Assembly: GCF_003269035.1 (NCBI RefSeq)
Contig: NZ_QLTK01000013.1
Coordinates: 1 to 64,000, forward strand
From: Paraburkholderia bryophila
GTDB lineage: Bacteria; Pseudomonadota; Gammaproteobacteria; Burkholderiales; Burkholderiaceae
Direction of reading: 5' to 3'
Length of the DNA: 64,000 bases
The notes beneath the pieces are model-generated. The model saw only the letters and a program-made list of their open reading frames with translations, was not told where the DNA came from and ran no database searches. Each line of letters begins with the position of its first letter. The first letter of the stretch is position 1. Made by a program: the position numbers and the translations under genes. This document shows, piece by piece, positions 1-8,800 of this stretch.

Positions 1-95
1 TACCACCCCTTCCCATCCCGAACAGGACCGTGAAACGACTCCACGCCGATGATAGTGCGGATTGCCCGTGTGAAAGTAGGTAATCGTCAGGCTCC
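1..95 (+). rRNA. rrf: 5S ribosomal RNA, 3' part
   Basis: The window opens inside a 5S rRNA. The conserved run CCCATCCCGAAC near base 13 and the closing GTAGG...GTCAGGCTCCC match betaproteobacterial 5S rRNA. The 5' quarter is outside the window and the exact 3' end (about 93-95) is estimated. It implies that a complete rRNA operon lies immediately to the left, reading in the same direction as the tRNA-tuf block. Confidence 0.93.
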
Positions 96-106
96 CATGC
101 AGAAAA

Positions 107-138
107 CAGAAACCCCACCCAACAAGGTGGGGTTTCTG
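107..138 (+). terminator. Hairpin after 5S rRNA
   Basis: A perfect 13-bp stem pairs 107-119 with 126-138 around the 6-base loop CAACAA. There is no clear T run after it. Its position just behind the 5S rRNA fits the rRNA operon terminator. Confidence 0.7.
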
Positions 139-202
139 CGTTTACGGCCGCTTTAAACTCACTATAAGTGAGAGCTACGAGTTCGGAACAGTCAAGCAGG
201 CC

Positions 203-231
203 TTGACACAAAGCGGTTGTTCCCTCATAAT
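203..231 (+). promoter_or_regulatory. Sigma-70 promoter of the tRNA-tuf operon
   Basis: TTGACA (203-208) and CATAAT (226-231) are separated by exactly 17 bp, matching 11 of 12 consensus positions. The predicted start is about 15 bases before tRNA-Tyr. No other good promoter is seen before tuf, so the three tRNAs and tuf are probably one transcript. Confidence 0.85.
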
Positions 232-245
232 CGTCAGTTCTCTGC

Positions 246-331
246 GGAGGGGTGCCCGAGTGGCTAAAGGGGGCAGACTGTAAATCTGTTGGCTTACGCC
301 TACGTTGGTTCGAATCCAACCTCCTCCACCA
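246..331 (+). tRNA. tyrT: tRNA-Tyr (GTA)
   Basis: An 86-base class II tRNA with a long variable arm, anticodon GTA at 280-282, a T-loop GGTTCGAATCC and an encoded CCA end at 329-331. The acceptor strands GGAGGGG and CTCCTCC pair with one G-T. It is the first gene of the tRNA-tuf operon. Confidence 0.96.
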
Positions 332-372
332 GAATGAAAGTTGTAGCAGTTGTTGGGAATCCATGAATCCTT

Positions 373-446
373 GCGGGTGTAGCTCAATGGTAGAGCAGAA
401 GCCTTCCAAGCTTACGACGAGGGTTCGATTCCCTTCACCCGCTCCA
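373..446 (+). tRNA. glyT: tRNA-Gly (TCC)
   Basis: A 74-base tRNA starting GCGGGTG and ending with CACCCGC plus an encoded TCCA. The anticodon TCC is at 405-407 within the 7-base loop CTTCCAA, and the T-loop is GGTTCGATTCC. It is the second tRNA of the operon. Confidence 0.96.
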
Positions 447-462
447 GTGACATAGAAGCAGC

Positions 463-537
<75 letters not shown>

Positions 538-600
538 GTGATGCATAGTGATTGTTTGCGCGCGGCGCAACGTACGGATAAATCCTCTTAGGAGTCGAAT

Positions 601-1791
601 ATGGCCAAGGGTAAGTTTGAGCGGACCAAGCCGCACGTGAACGTCGGCACGATCGGTCACGTTGACCACGGCAAGACCACGCTGACGGCAGCGATCACGA
701 CGGTTCTGACCAAGAAGTTTGGCGGCGAAGCAAAGGCATACGACCAGATCGACGCGGCGCCGGAAGAAAAGGCGCGTGGTATCACGATCAACACGGCGCA
801 CGTCGAGTACGAAACGGCTAACCGCCACTACGCACACGTCGACTGCCCGGGCCACGCTGATTATGTGAAGAACATGATCACGGGCGCAGCGCAGATGGAC
901 GGCGCGATCCTGGTGTGCTCGGCTGCAGACGGCCCGATGCCGCAAACGCGCGAGCACATCCTGCTGGCGCGTCAGGTTGGCGTTCCGTACATCATCGTGT
1001 TCCTGAACAAGTGCGACATGGTGGACGACGCTGAGTTGCTGGAACTGGTCGAGATGGAAGTTCGCGAACTCCTGTCGAAGTACGACTTCCCGGGCGACGA
1101 CACGCCGATCATCAAGGGTTCGGCCAAGCTGGCGCTGGAAGGCGACACGGGCGAGCTGGGCGAAGTGGCGATCATGAACCTGGCCGACGCGCTGGACACG
1201 TACATCCCGACGCCGGAACGCGCAGTTGACGGCGCGTTCCTGATGCCGGTGGAAGACGTGTTCTCGATCTCGGGTCGTGGCACGGTGGTGACGGGTCGCG
1301 TTGAGCGCGGCATCGTGAAGGTCGGCGAAGAAATCGAAATCGTCGGTATCAAACCGACGGTGAAGACGACCTGCACGGGCGTGGAAATGTTCCGCAAGCT
1401 GCTCGACCAGGGCCAGGCAGGCGACAACGTTGGTATCCTGCTGCGCGGCACGAAGCGTGAAGACGTGGAGCGTGGCCAGGTTCTGGCGAAGCCGGGTTCG
1501 ATCAACCCGCACACGCACTTCACGGCTGAAGTGTACGTGCTGAGCAAGGACGAAGGTGGTCGTCACACGCCGTTCTTCAACAACTATCGTCCGCAGTTCT
1601 ACTTCCGTACGACGGACGTGACGGGCTCGATCGAGCTGCCGAAGGACAAAGAAATGGTCATGCCGGGCGACAACGTGTCGATCACGGTGAAGCTGATCAA
1701 CCCGATCGCGATGGAAGAAGGTCTGCGTTTCGCAATTCGCGAAGGCGGCCGTACGGTCGGCGCTGGTGTGGTTGCCAAGATCCTCGAGTAA
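601..1791 (+). CDS. tuf: Elongation factor Tu, first copy
   Basis: EF-Tu carries aminoacyl-tRNA to the ribosomal A site in a GTP-dependent way. The 396-residue protein has the usual length. The P-loop GHVDHGKT is near residue 18, DCPGH near 81 and NKCD near 136, and the beta-barrel domains 2 and 3 follow. AGGAG at 590-594 supports the start. It is cotranscribed with the upstream tRNAs. The protein is identical to the second copy at 19859. I count seven base differences, all synonymous: five in the first 21 bases, then 774 and 861. Bases 862-1791 are identical. Confidence 0.99.
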   Translation: MAKGKFERTKPHVNVGTIGHVDHGKTTLTAAITTVLTKKFGGEAKAYDQIDAAPEEKARGITINTAHVEYETANRHYAHVDCPGHADYVKNMITGAAQMDGAILVCSAADGPMPQTREHILLARQVGVPYIIVFLNKCDMVDDAELLELVEMEVRELLSKYDFPGDDTPIIKGSAKLALEGDTGELGEVAIMNLADALDTYIPTPERAVDGAFLMPVEDVFSISGRGTVVTGRVERGIVKVGEEIEIVGIKPTVKTTCTGVEMFRKLLDQGQAGDNVGILLRGTKREDVERGQVLAKPGSINPHTHFTAEVYVLSKDEGGRHTPFFNNYRPQFYFRTTDVTGSIELPKDKEMVMPGDNVSITVKLINPIAMEEGLRFAIREGGRTVGAGVVAKILE

Positions 1792-1822
1792 CGCCAGATA
1801 GTTCTCGTTGATCGGTAGTTTC

Positions 1823-1846
1823 GGGGTTGGCGGTGTCGCCAACCCC
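1823..1846 (+). terminator. Hairpin between tuf and tRNA-Trp
   Basis: GGGGTTGGCG (1823-1832) pairs perfectly with CGCCAACCCC (1837-1846) over a 4-base loop. No T run follows, so it may be an RNA processing or stability element rather than a full terminator. tRNA-Trp starts 10 bases later. Confidence 0.45.
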
Positions 1847-1855
1847 AAGTGGTTT

Positions 1856-1931
1856 AGGGGTATAGCTCAACTGGCAGAGCGTCGGTCTCCAAAACCGAAG
1901 GTTGGGGGTTCGATTCCCTCTGCCCCTGCCA
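1856..1931 (+). tRNA. trpT: tRNA-Trp (CCA)
   Basis: A 76-base tRNA with acceptor AGGGGTA/TGCCCCT, anticodon CCA at 1889-1891 in the loop CTCCAAA, and an encoded CCA end. It lies between tuf and secE, a position typical of proteobacteria. Confidence 0.96.
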
Positions 1932-1967
1932 AATCTCGCGTCATATGCGACGCTTCGTTAAGGTGTT

Positions 1968-2348
1968 ATGGCGAATCCTTCCGTCGAAACTGTAAATACA
2001 TCCAGCGACAAGCTGATGCTCGTCGCTGGCGTATTGTTGGTCTTGGCCGGGTTCGTGGGGTTCTTCTGGCTCAGCGGCCAGGAATGGTACGTCCGCGGAG
2101 CCGCCTTGGCTGTTGGTGCGGTAGCGGGTGTTGCAGTGGGTCTTCTCTCCGCGCCTGGCAAGGGTTTCATCGCTTTCGCCAAAGATTCGTACAAGGAAGT
2201 CCGTAAAGTTGTTTGGCCGACTCGCAAAGAGGCTACCCAAACAACACTGGTGGTATTCGGCTTCGTGTTCGTCATGGCTATCTTTCTTTGGGTGAGTGAT
2301 AAATCCATCGAATGGGCGATTTTCTCGGTGATTCTGGGTTGGAAATGA
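1968..2348 (+). CDS. secE: Preprotein translocase subunit SecE
   Basis: Small membrane subunit of the SecYEG protein-export channel. The 126-residue protein has three hydrophobic stretches, near residues 16-36, 40-60 and 92-122. The conserved amphipathic segment before the last one reads SYKEVRKVVWPTRKEA, the signature of the family. This is the long, three-segment form of gammaproteobacterial type. TAAGGTG just upstream supports the ATG. The stop lies one base before nusG, so the two are co-translated from one mRNA. Confidence 0.97.
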   Translation: MANPSVETVNTSSDKLMLVAGVLLVLAGFVGFFWLSGQEWYVRGAALAVGAVAGVAVGLLSAPGKGFIAFAKDSYKEVRKVVWPTRKEATQTTLVVFGFVFVMAIFLWVSDKSIEWAIFSVILGWK

Positions 2349-2349
2349 T

Positions 2350-2907
2350 ATGAGTGATACTCCGGCATCCCCGAGCGGCAAGCGTTGGTATGTGGTGCAC
2401 GCCTACTCCGGAATGGAGAAGAGTGTGCAGCGGGCGCTTCAGGAGCGCATCGAGCGCGCTGGCATGCAAGACCAGTTTGGTCAAATTCTCGTGCCGACTG
2501 AAGAAGTCGTCGAAGTGAAAGGCGGTCACAAATCGGTGACCGAACGTCGTTTCTTCCCGGGCTATGTGCTCGTAGAAATGGAAATGACGGACGAAACGTG
2601 GCACCTTGTGAAAAACACGGCAAAGGTTACAGGTTTCGTTGGCGGTGCGCGTAATCGGCCGAGCCCGATATCTCCGCGAGAAGTCGAAAAAATCATGTCG
2701 CAGATGCAGGAAGGCGTGGAAAAGCCGCGCCCCAAGACCTTGTTCGAAGTAGGCGAGATGGTGCGAGTGAAGGACGGCCCATTCACGGATTTCAACGGCA
2801 GCGTCGAAGAAGTGAATTACGAAAAGTCGCGCGTCCGTGTTTCCGTTACAATCTTCGGCCGCGCAACGCCAGTCGAGCTGGAATTCGGGCAAGTCGAAAA
2901 GTTGTGA
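2350..2907 (+). CDS. nusG: Transcription antitermination factor NusG
   Basis: NusG binds RNA polymerase, suppresses pausing and links it to Rho or to the ribosome. The 185 residues carry the NGN domain (WYVVHAYSGMEKSV near residue 13, RRFFPGYVLVEM near 66) and a C-terminal KOW domain (VGEMVRVKDGPFTDFNG near 134). It starts one base after secE, and the pair secE-nusG is a conserved operon. The rplK gene follows after 165 bases. Confidence 0.98.
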   Translation: MSDTPASPSGKRWYVVHAYSGMEKSVQRALQERIERAGMQDQFGQILVPTEEVVEVKGGHKSVTERRFFPGYVLVEMEMTDETWHLVKNTAKVTGFVGGARNRPSPISPREVEKIMSQMQEGVEKPRPKTLFEVGEMVRVKDGPFTDFNGSVEEVNYEKSRVRVSVTIFGRATPVELEFGQVEKL

Positions 2908-3072
2908 TCCAGAATTTTGCGGGGTGCGCCGATTGGCGCGCCTCGTCTTTCGCGCTTACGGTCCGCGTAATGACCGTTGAGGAGCGCAAGTAGTCGGCTA
3001 TTCGGCGAACGCGCGCTACTACTCACTGAACGCTCGCACGCATCACAGCGGCGTTCCAACGAGGTTTTCAAC

Positions 3073-3504
3073 ATGGCAAAGAAAATCATCGGCTTTATCA
3101 AGCTGCAGATTCCTGCAGGTAAAGCCAACCCGTCGCCGCCGGTTGGTCCGGCACTGGGCCAACGCGGCCTGAACATCATGGAGTTCTGCAAGGCGTTTAA
3201 CGCCCAGACTCAGGCTATGGAACCGGGTCTGCCGATTCCCGTCGTGATTACCGCGTTCGCGGACAAGAGCTTCACGTTCGTTCTGAAGACGCCGCCGGCT
3301 ACCGTTCTGATCAAGAAGGCAGCAAAGATCGACAAGGGTTCGAGCAAGCCGCATACCGACAAGGTCGGTAAGATCACCCGAGCGCAAGCTGAAGACATCG
3401 CCAAAGCCAAGATGCCTGATCTGACGGCGGCTGATCTGGATGCGGCGGTTCGTACGATCGCTGGTAGCGCCCGCTCGATGGGCATCACCGTGGAGGGCGT
3501 GTAA
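3073..3504 (+). CDS. rplK: 50S ribosomal protein L11
   Basis: L11 (uL11) forms the GTPase-associated region of the large subunit with 23S rRNA. From ATG 3073 the protein is 143 residues, the family length, and begins MAKKIIGFIKLQIPAGKA with the proline-rich SPPVGPALGQRG motif. An upstream in-frame extension to 2977 is rejected because it has no homology. A short GC-rich hairpin (2923-2942) lies in the leader. The stop abuts the rplA start. Confidence 0.98.
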   Translation: MAKKIIGFIKLQIPAGKANPSPPVGPALGQRGLNIMEFCKAFNAQTQAMEPGLPIPVVITAFADKSFTFVLKTPPATVLIKKAAKIDKGSSKPHTDKVGKITRAQAEDIAKAKMPDLTAADLDAAVRTIAGSARSMGITVEGV

Positions 3505-4203
3505 ATGGCTAAGCTTTCGAAGCGTCTGCAAGCATTTGCAGCCAAGGTTGATCGTCAAAAGCTTTATGCGATCGACGAAGCTCTGTCGCTCGTGAAGGAA
3601 TGCGCAAGCGCGAAGTTCGATGAGTCGATCGACGTAGCAGTGCAACTCGGCATCGACGCGAAAAAGTCGGACCAGGTGGTTCGCGGCTCGGTCGTTCTGC
3701 CGGCGGGTACGGGTAAGTCGGTTCGCGTCGCTGTGTTCGCGCAGGGTGAAAAGGCCGAACAAGCGCGAGCAGCTGGCGCAGAAATCGTCGGCATGGAAGA
3801 TCTGGCTGAACAAGTCAAGGCCGGCAAGCTGGACTTCGACATTGTGATCGCTTCGCCGGACACGATGCGCGTGGTCGGTACGCTTGGTCAGATCCTCGGC
3901 CCGCGCGGCCTGATGCCGAACCCGAAGGTTGGTACGGTTACGCCGGACGTCGCCACCGCAGTAAAGAACGCCAAGGCTGGTCAGGTGCAATTCCGTGTCG
4001 ACAAGGCCGGTATCATCCACGCGACCATCGGCCGGGCATCGTTCGAGCCGACGGCTCTGCGTAGCAACCTGAACGCTCTTGTCGACGCGCTGCAAAAGGC
4101 AAAGCCGGCAACGAGCAAGGGTGTCTACCTGCGCAAGGTTGCGTTGTCGAGCACGATGGGTGTTGGCGTTCGCGTCGACCAGGCATCGATCGCAGCACAG
4201 TAA
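3505..4203 (+). CDS. rplA: 50S ribosomal protein L1
   Basis: L1 (uL1) forms the mobile stalk near the E site and, in E. coli, represses its own L11-L1 mRNA. The 232-residue protein has the expected length. The conserved GPRGLMPNPKVGTV segment is near residue 132. The ATG directly follows the rplK stop codon with no spacer, so translation is probably coupled. Confidence 0.98.
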   Translation: MAKLSKRLQAFAAKVDRQKLYAIDEALSLVKECASAKFDESIDVAVQLGIDAKKSDQVVRGSVVLPAGTGKSVRVAVFAQGEKAEQARAAGAEIVGMEDLAEQVKAGKLDFDIVIASPDTMRVVGTLGQILGPRGLMPNPKVGTVTPDVATAVKNAKAGQVQFRVDKAGIIHATIGRASFEPTALRSNLNALVDALQKAKPATSKGVYLRKVALSSTMGVGVRVDQASIAAQ

Positions 4204-4504
4204 AAAATTTCATCGCCTCGGCGAGAGTCGGGGCAGTTTTTGGGCTTTGGGCGGTTGCGAAATGGCAGTCTGCATTGAGCAACCGGTTGTCAAAGACCGT
4301 TGGCGGGCACGCATCAGGTAGGCGAGTCCTTAATGCAAAGCCAACGCAGATGGCGAACCCGAAAAAGTTTTGTAGTGATGAAGCTGGTTGACGCCCGCAG
4401 CAATGCGGGTGTCAGGCGGTCGAAATACTCCTGACTGGTCGGACGCCGTTATTGAACGCGGTACGCAAGGCGCACGCTGCGCGTATCGAATCTGGAGGTT
4501 AACC
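4204..4504 (+). promoter_or_regulatory. rplJ leader with candidate L10 target
   Basis: This 301-base gap holds no credible gene. A short hairpin (4215-4220 with 4229-4234) followed by five T at 4237-4241 may attenuate after rplA. A 10-bp stem (4390-4399 with 4404-4413, one G-T pair) is capped by a GCAA tetraloop. In E. coli the equivalent leader binds the L10-L12 complex for autogenous control. The same role here is inferred from position only. Confidence 0.45.
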
Positions 4505-5008
4505 GTGCCACTTAACAAAGAAAGCAAGCAGGCCGTCGTCGCTGAGGTTGCCGCGCAAGTCGCGAAAGCCCAGACCGTGGTTCTGGCTGAGTATCGTGGA
4601 ATCGCGGTTGGCGATCTGACCAAGCTGCGCGCGAAAGCGCGTGAGCAACAGGTTTATCTTCGCGTGTTGAAGAACACGCTGGCGCGTCGCGCTGTTGAAG
4701 GTACCCCGTTTGCTTCGCTGGCAGAGCAGATGACTGGTCCCCTGATCTACGGCATCTCGGAAGATGCAATTGCAGCTGCTAAGGTCGTCAACGACTTCGG
4801 CAAAACCAATGACAAGTTGATCATCAAGGCTGGTTCCTACGAAGGCAAGGTGATGGACAAGGCTGGCGTGCAAGCGCTGGCAAACATCCCGAGCCGCGAA
4901 GAACTGCTCTCCAAGCTGTTGTACGTTATGCAAGCACCTGTTTCTGGCTTTGCGCGCGCTTTGGCCGCGTTGGCAGAAAAGAAACAAGGCGAAGAAACCG
5001 CTGCGTAA
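4505..5008 (+). CDS. rplJ: 50S ribosomal protein L10
   Basis: L10 (uL10) anchors the L7/L12 dimers on the ribosomal stalk. The start is taken as GTG 4505, which yields a 167-residue protein beginning MPLNKESKQAVVAEVAAQV. GGAGG (4494-4498) sits 6 bases upstream. Longer in-frame versions lack homology. rplL follows after 63 bases. The gene is probably controlled by L10 binding to the 300-base leader, as in E. coli. Confidence 0.97.
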   Translation: MPLNKESKQAVVAEVAAQVAKAQTVVLAEYRGIAVGDLTKLRAKAREQQVYLRVLKNTLARRAVEGTPFASLAEQMTGPLIYGISEDAIAAAKVVNDFGKTNDKLIIKAGSYEGKVMDKAGVQALANIPSREELLSKLLYVMQAPVSGFARALAALAEKKQGEETAA

Positions 5009-5071
5009 CGCACTTCAGTCGAGCGTGATTGATCGCTGGCTGTATCCGAATTCAATTTAGGAGTATTTCAA

Positions 5072-5443
5072 ATGGCAATCGCAAAAGAAGACATCCTCGA
5101 GGCAGTAAGCTCGATGTCGGTTCTGGAACTGAACGAGCTGGTTAAGGCGTTCGAAGAAAAGTTTGGCGTGTCGGCAGCTGCAGTTGCAGTGGCGGGCCCG
5201 GCGGGCGCAGCTGCGGCTGTTGCTGAAGAGCAAACCGAATTCACGGTTAACCTGACGGAAGTCGGCGCGAACAAGGTTTCGGTTATTAAGGCTGTTCGCG
5301 AACTGACGGGTCTTGGCCTGAAGGAAGCGAAGGACCTGGTCGACGGCGCACCGAAGCCCGTTAAGGAATCGGTACCGAAGGCTGCTGCTGAAGAAGCCAA
5401 GAAGAAGCTGGAAGAAGCCGGCGCGAAGGCTGAAATCAAGTAA
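5072..5443 (+). CDS. rplL: 50S ribosomal protein L7/L12
   Basis: The stalk protein bL12 recruits and activates translation GTPases. The 123-residue protein shows the N-terminal dimerisation helices, an alanine/glycine-rich hinge (residues about 36-52) and a C-terminal domain ending VKKLEEAGAKAEIK-like. AGGAG (5059-5063) supports the ATG. A hairpin with a T run begins 20 bases after the stop and probably reduces read-through into rpoB. Confidence 0.99.
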   Translation: MAIAKEDILEAVSSMSVLELNELVKAFEEKFGVSAAAVAVAGPAGAAAAVAEEQTEFTVNLTEVGANKVSVIKAVRELTGLGLKEAKDLVDGAPKPVKESVPKAAAEEAKKKLEEAGAKAEIK

Positions 5444-5463
5444 GTTTCAGCGCGTTGTGCGAA

Positions 5464-5493
5464 GGCTGGCGGTTTTCCACCGCCGGCCTTTTT
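5464..5493 (+). terminator. Attenuator between rplL and rpoB
   Basis: A 9-bp stem (5464-5472 with 5480-5488, one G-T pair), a 7-base loop, then TTTTT (5489-5493). It sits where E. coli has the partial terminator that sets the ratio of ribosomal protein to RNA polymerase transcripts. Partial read-through is inferred because no strong promoter is seen before rpoB. Confidence 0.8.
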
Positions 5494-5813
5494 GTGCTTT
5501 GTGGGGGCCACGTTTTTGCATGAAGTTCTTGGCAAGAACGTGACACCCAGAAGCCAAAGAAAATCGCCTATCGGCAACATTGACCGGCGTTTCTCTTTGT
5601 CTTCTGAAGCGACTGCAGAAGGCAAGTTTGGTCGGGTAGCGGGCAACACAGGCATCCGCTGCCGTCAGCCAGCGGTTGGTAGCGGCCAACCACCAAGCTT
5701 CTAGGCTCGTTCAAGCCATCGGACGGCCATCGGGTCTCAGTCGGTGAACACTCGGGTTGTCTCATCAAGGTATCCTGCCTCGACAACAATGCCCGCCGTG
5801 ATTCGGAGATCGT
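5494..5813 (+). promoter_or_regulatory. Untranslated region before rpoB
   Basis: These 320 bases hold no supported gene. I see a small hairpin GTTCTT/AAGAAC (5525-5539) and the rpoB ribosome site GGAG (5805-5808). No convincing sigma-70 promoter is visible. In E. coli this interval is an RNase III processing region, but I cannot show that here. Confidence 0.4.
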
Positions 5814-8800
5814 ATGCAATATTCCTTCACCGAGAAGAAGCGTATTCGCAAGAGTTTTGCGAAGCGCCCCATCGTTCACCAAGTACCTTTCCTGCTGGCT
5901 ACCCAGCTTGAATCATTCAGCACGTTTCTGCAAGCAGACACGTCGTCCACGCAACGCAAGCCGGAAGGCCTGCAAGCTGCGTTTACTTCCGTTTTTCCGA
6001 TTGTTTCGCACAACGGGTTCGCTCGTCTGGAGTTCGTCAGCTACATGCTGTCGCCGCCGGCATTCAACATCAAGGAATGTCAGCAGCGCGGTTTGACTTA
6101 CTGTTCGGCACTGCGCGCGAAAGTGCGCCTGGTGCTGCTTGACAAGGAATCGCCGAGCAAGCCAGTCGTCAAGGAAGTTAAGGAACAGGAAGTCTACATG
6201 GGCGAAATTCCGCTCATGACGCCGACTGGTTCGTTCGTCATCAACGGCACGGAGCGTGTGATTGTTTCGCAGCTCCATCGTTCGCCGGGCGTGTTCTTTG
6301 AACACGATAAGGGCAAGACGCACAGCTCGGGCAAGCTCCTGTTTTCGGCACGTATCATTCCTTACCGCGGTTCGTGGCTCGACTTCGAGTTCGACCCGAA
6401 AGATGTGCTGTACTTCCGCGTCGACCGTCGTCGCAAGATGCCGGTTACGATTCTGCTGAAGGCAATCGGCCTGACGCCGGAGCAGATCCTCGCAAACTTC
6501 TTCGTGTTCGACAATTTCACGCTGATGCCGGAAGGCGCGCAGATGGAATTCGTGCCCGAGCGTCTGCGTGGTGAAGTCGCGCGCTTCGACATCTCGGACC
6601 GTGACGGCAACGTGATCGTCCAGAAAGACAAGCGGATCAACGCAAAGCACATTCGCGATCTGGACAACGCCAAGACCAAGTTTATCTCGGTGCCGGAAGA
6701 TTATCTGCTCGGCCGTGTGCTTGCGAAGAACGTTGTCGACGGCGACACCGGTGAAGTCATCGCGAATGCGAACGACGAAATCACGGAAACCGTCCTCGAA
6801 AAGCTCCGCGAATCGAAGATCAAAGACATCCAGACGCTCTACACGAACGATCTGGACCAAGGTCCGTACATCTCGTCGACGCTGCGTATCGACGAAACCG
6901 CGGATAAGATGGCCGCACGTATCGCGATCTACCGCATGATGCGTCCGGGCGAACCGCCGACCGAAGAAGCGGTCGAGGCGTTGTTCAACCGTCTGTTCTA
7001 CAGCGAAGACGCTTACGACCTGTCCAAGGTGGGTCGTATGAAGTTCAATCGTCGCGTGGGCCGCGACGAGATCATCGGACCGATGACGCTGCAAGACGAC
7101 GACATCCTCGCCACGATCAAGATCCTGGTCGAGCTGCGTAACGGCAAGGGCGAAGTGGACGATATCGACCACTTGGGCAATCGTCGTGTGCGTTGCGTCG
7201 GCGAACTGGCGGAAAACCAGTTCCGCGCAGGTCTCGTGCGTGTCGAACGTGCTGTGAAGGAACGCCTCGGCCAAGCCGAAAGCGAAAACCTGATGCCGCA
7301 CGACCTGATCAACTCGAAGCCGATCTCGTCGGCAATTCGCGAGTTCTTCGGTTCGTCGCAGCTGTCGCAGTTCATGGACCAAACGAACCCGCTGTCGGAA
7401 ATCACCCACAAGCGCCGTGTTTCGGCACTTGGCCCGGGCGGTTTGACGCGCGAGCGCGCTGGCTTTGAAGTCCGCGACGTGCACCCGACTCACTACGGTC
7501 GTGTGTGCCCGATTGAAACGCCGGAAGGTCCGAACATCGGCCTGATCAACTCGCTCGCTCTGTACGCGCACCTGAACGAATATGGCTTCCTCGAAACGCC
7601 GTATCGCAAGGTCGTGGACAGCAAGGTGACGGATCAGATCGACTATCTGTCGGCGATCGAAGAAGGCCGTTACGTGATCGCTCAGGCGAACGCGGCAGTG
7701 GCTGCCGACGGTTCCCTGACCGACGAACTGGTGTCGTCGCGTGAAGCAGGCGAAACGCTGATGGTCACGCCGGACCGCATCCAGTACATGGACGTGGCGC
7801 CGTCGCAGATCGTGTCGGTGGCAGCATCGCTGATTCCGTTCCTCGAGCACGATGACGCGAACCGCGCATTGATGGGTTCGAACATGCAGCGTCAGGCTGT
7901 GCCGTGTCTGCGTCCTGAAAAGGCCGTCGTCGGTACGGGTATCGAACGCACGGTGGCAGTCGACTCGGGCACGACGGTTCAGGCATTCCGCGGTGGTGTG
8001 GTCGATTACGTCGACGCAGGCCGTATGGTGATCCGCGTGAACGACGACGAAGCCGTTGCTGGCGACGTCGGCGTGGACATCTACAACCTGATCAAGTACA
8101 CGCGCTCGAACCAGAACACGAACATCAACCAGCGCCCGATCGTGAAGGTCGGCGACATCGTGTCGCGTGGCGACGTGCTGGCTGACGGCGCATCGACCGA
8201 CCTCGGCGAACTGGCTCTCGGCCAGAACATGCTGGTCGCGTTCATGCCGTGGAACGGCTACAACTTCGAAGATTCGATCTTGATCTCGGAAAAGGTGGTT
8301 GCTGACGACCGCTATACCTCGATCCATATCGAAGAACTGAACGTCGTTGCTCGCGACACGAAGCTCGGACCGGAAGAAATCACGCGCGACATCTCGAACC
8401 TGGCTGAAGTGCAACTCGGCCGTCTCGACGAGTCGGGCATCGTCTACATCGGCGCGGAAGTCGAAGCAGGCGACGTGCTGGTCGGTAAGGTGACGCCGAA
8501 GGGCGAAACCCAACTGACGCCGGAAGAAAAGCTGCTGCGCGCGATCTTCGGTGAAAAGGCTTCGGACGTGAAGGATACGTCGCTGCGCGTGCCGTCGGGC
8601 ATGAGCGGCACGGTCATCGACGTGCAGGTGTTCACGCGTGAAGGCATTCAGCGCGACAAGCGTGCGCAACAGATCATCGACGATGAACTGAAGCGTTATC
8701 GCCTCGACCTGAACGACCAGCTGCGCATCGTGGAAGGCGACGCGTTCCAGCGTCTCGCGCGCATGCTCGACGGCAAAGTCGCGAACGGCGGTCCGAAGAA

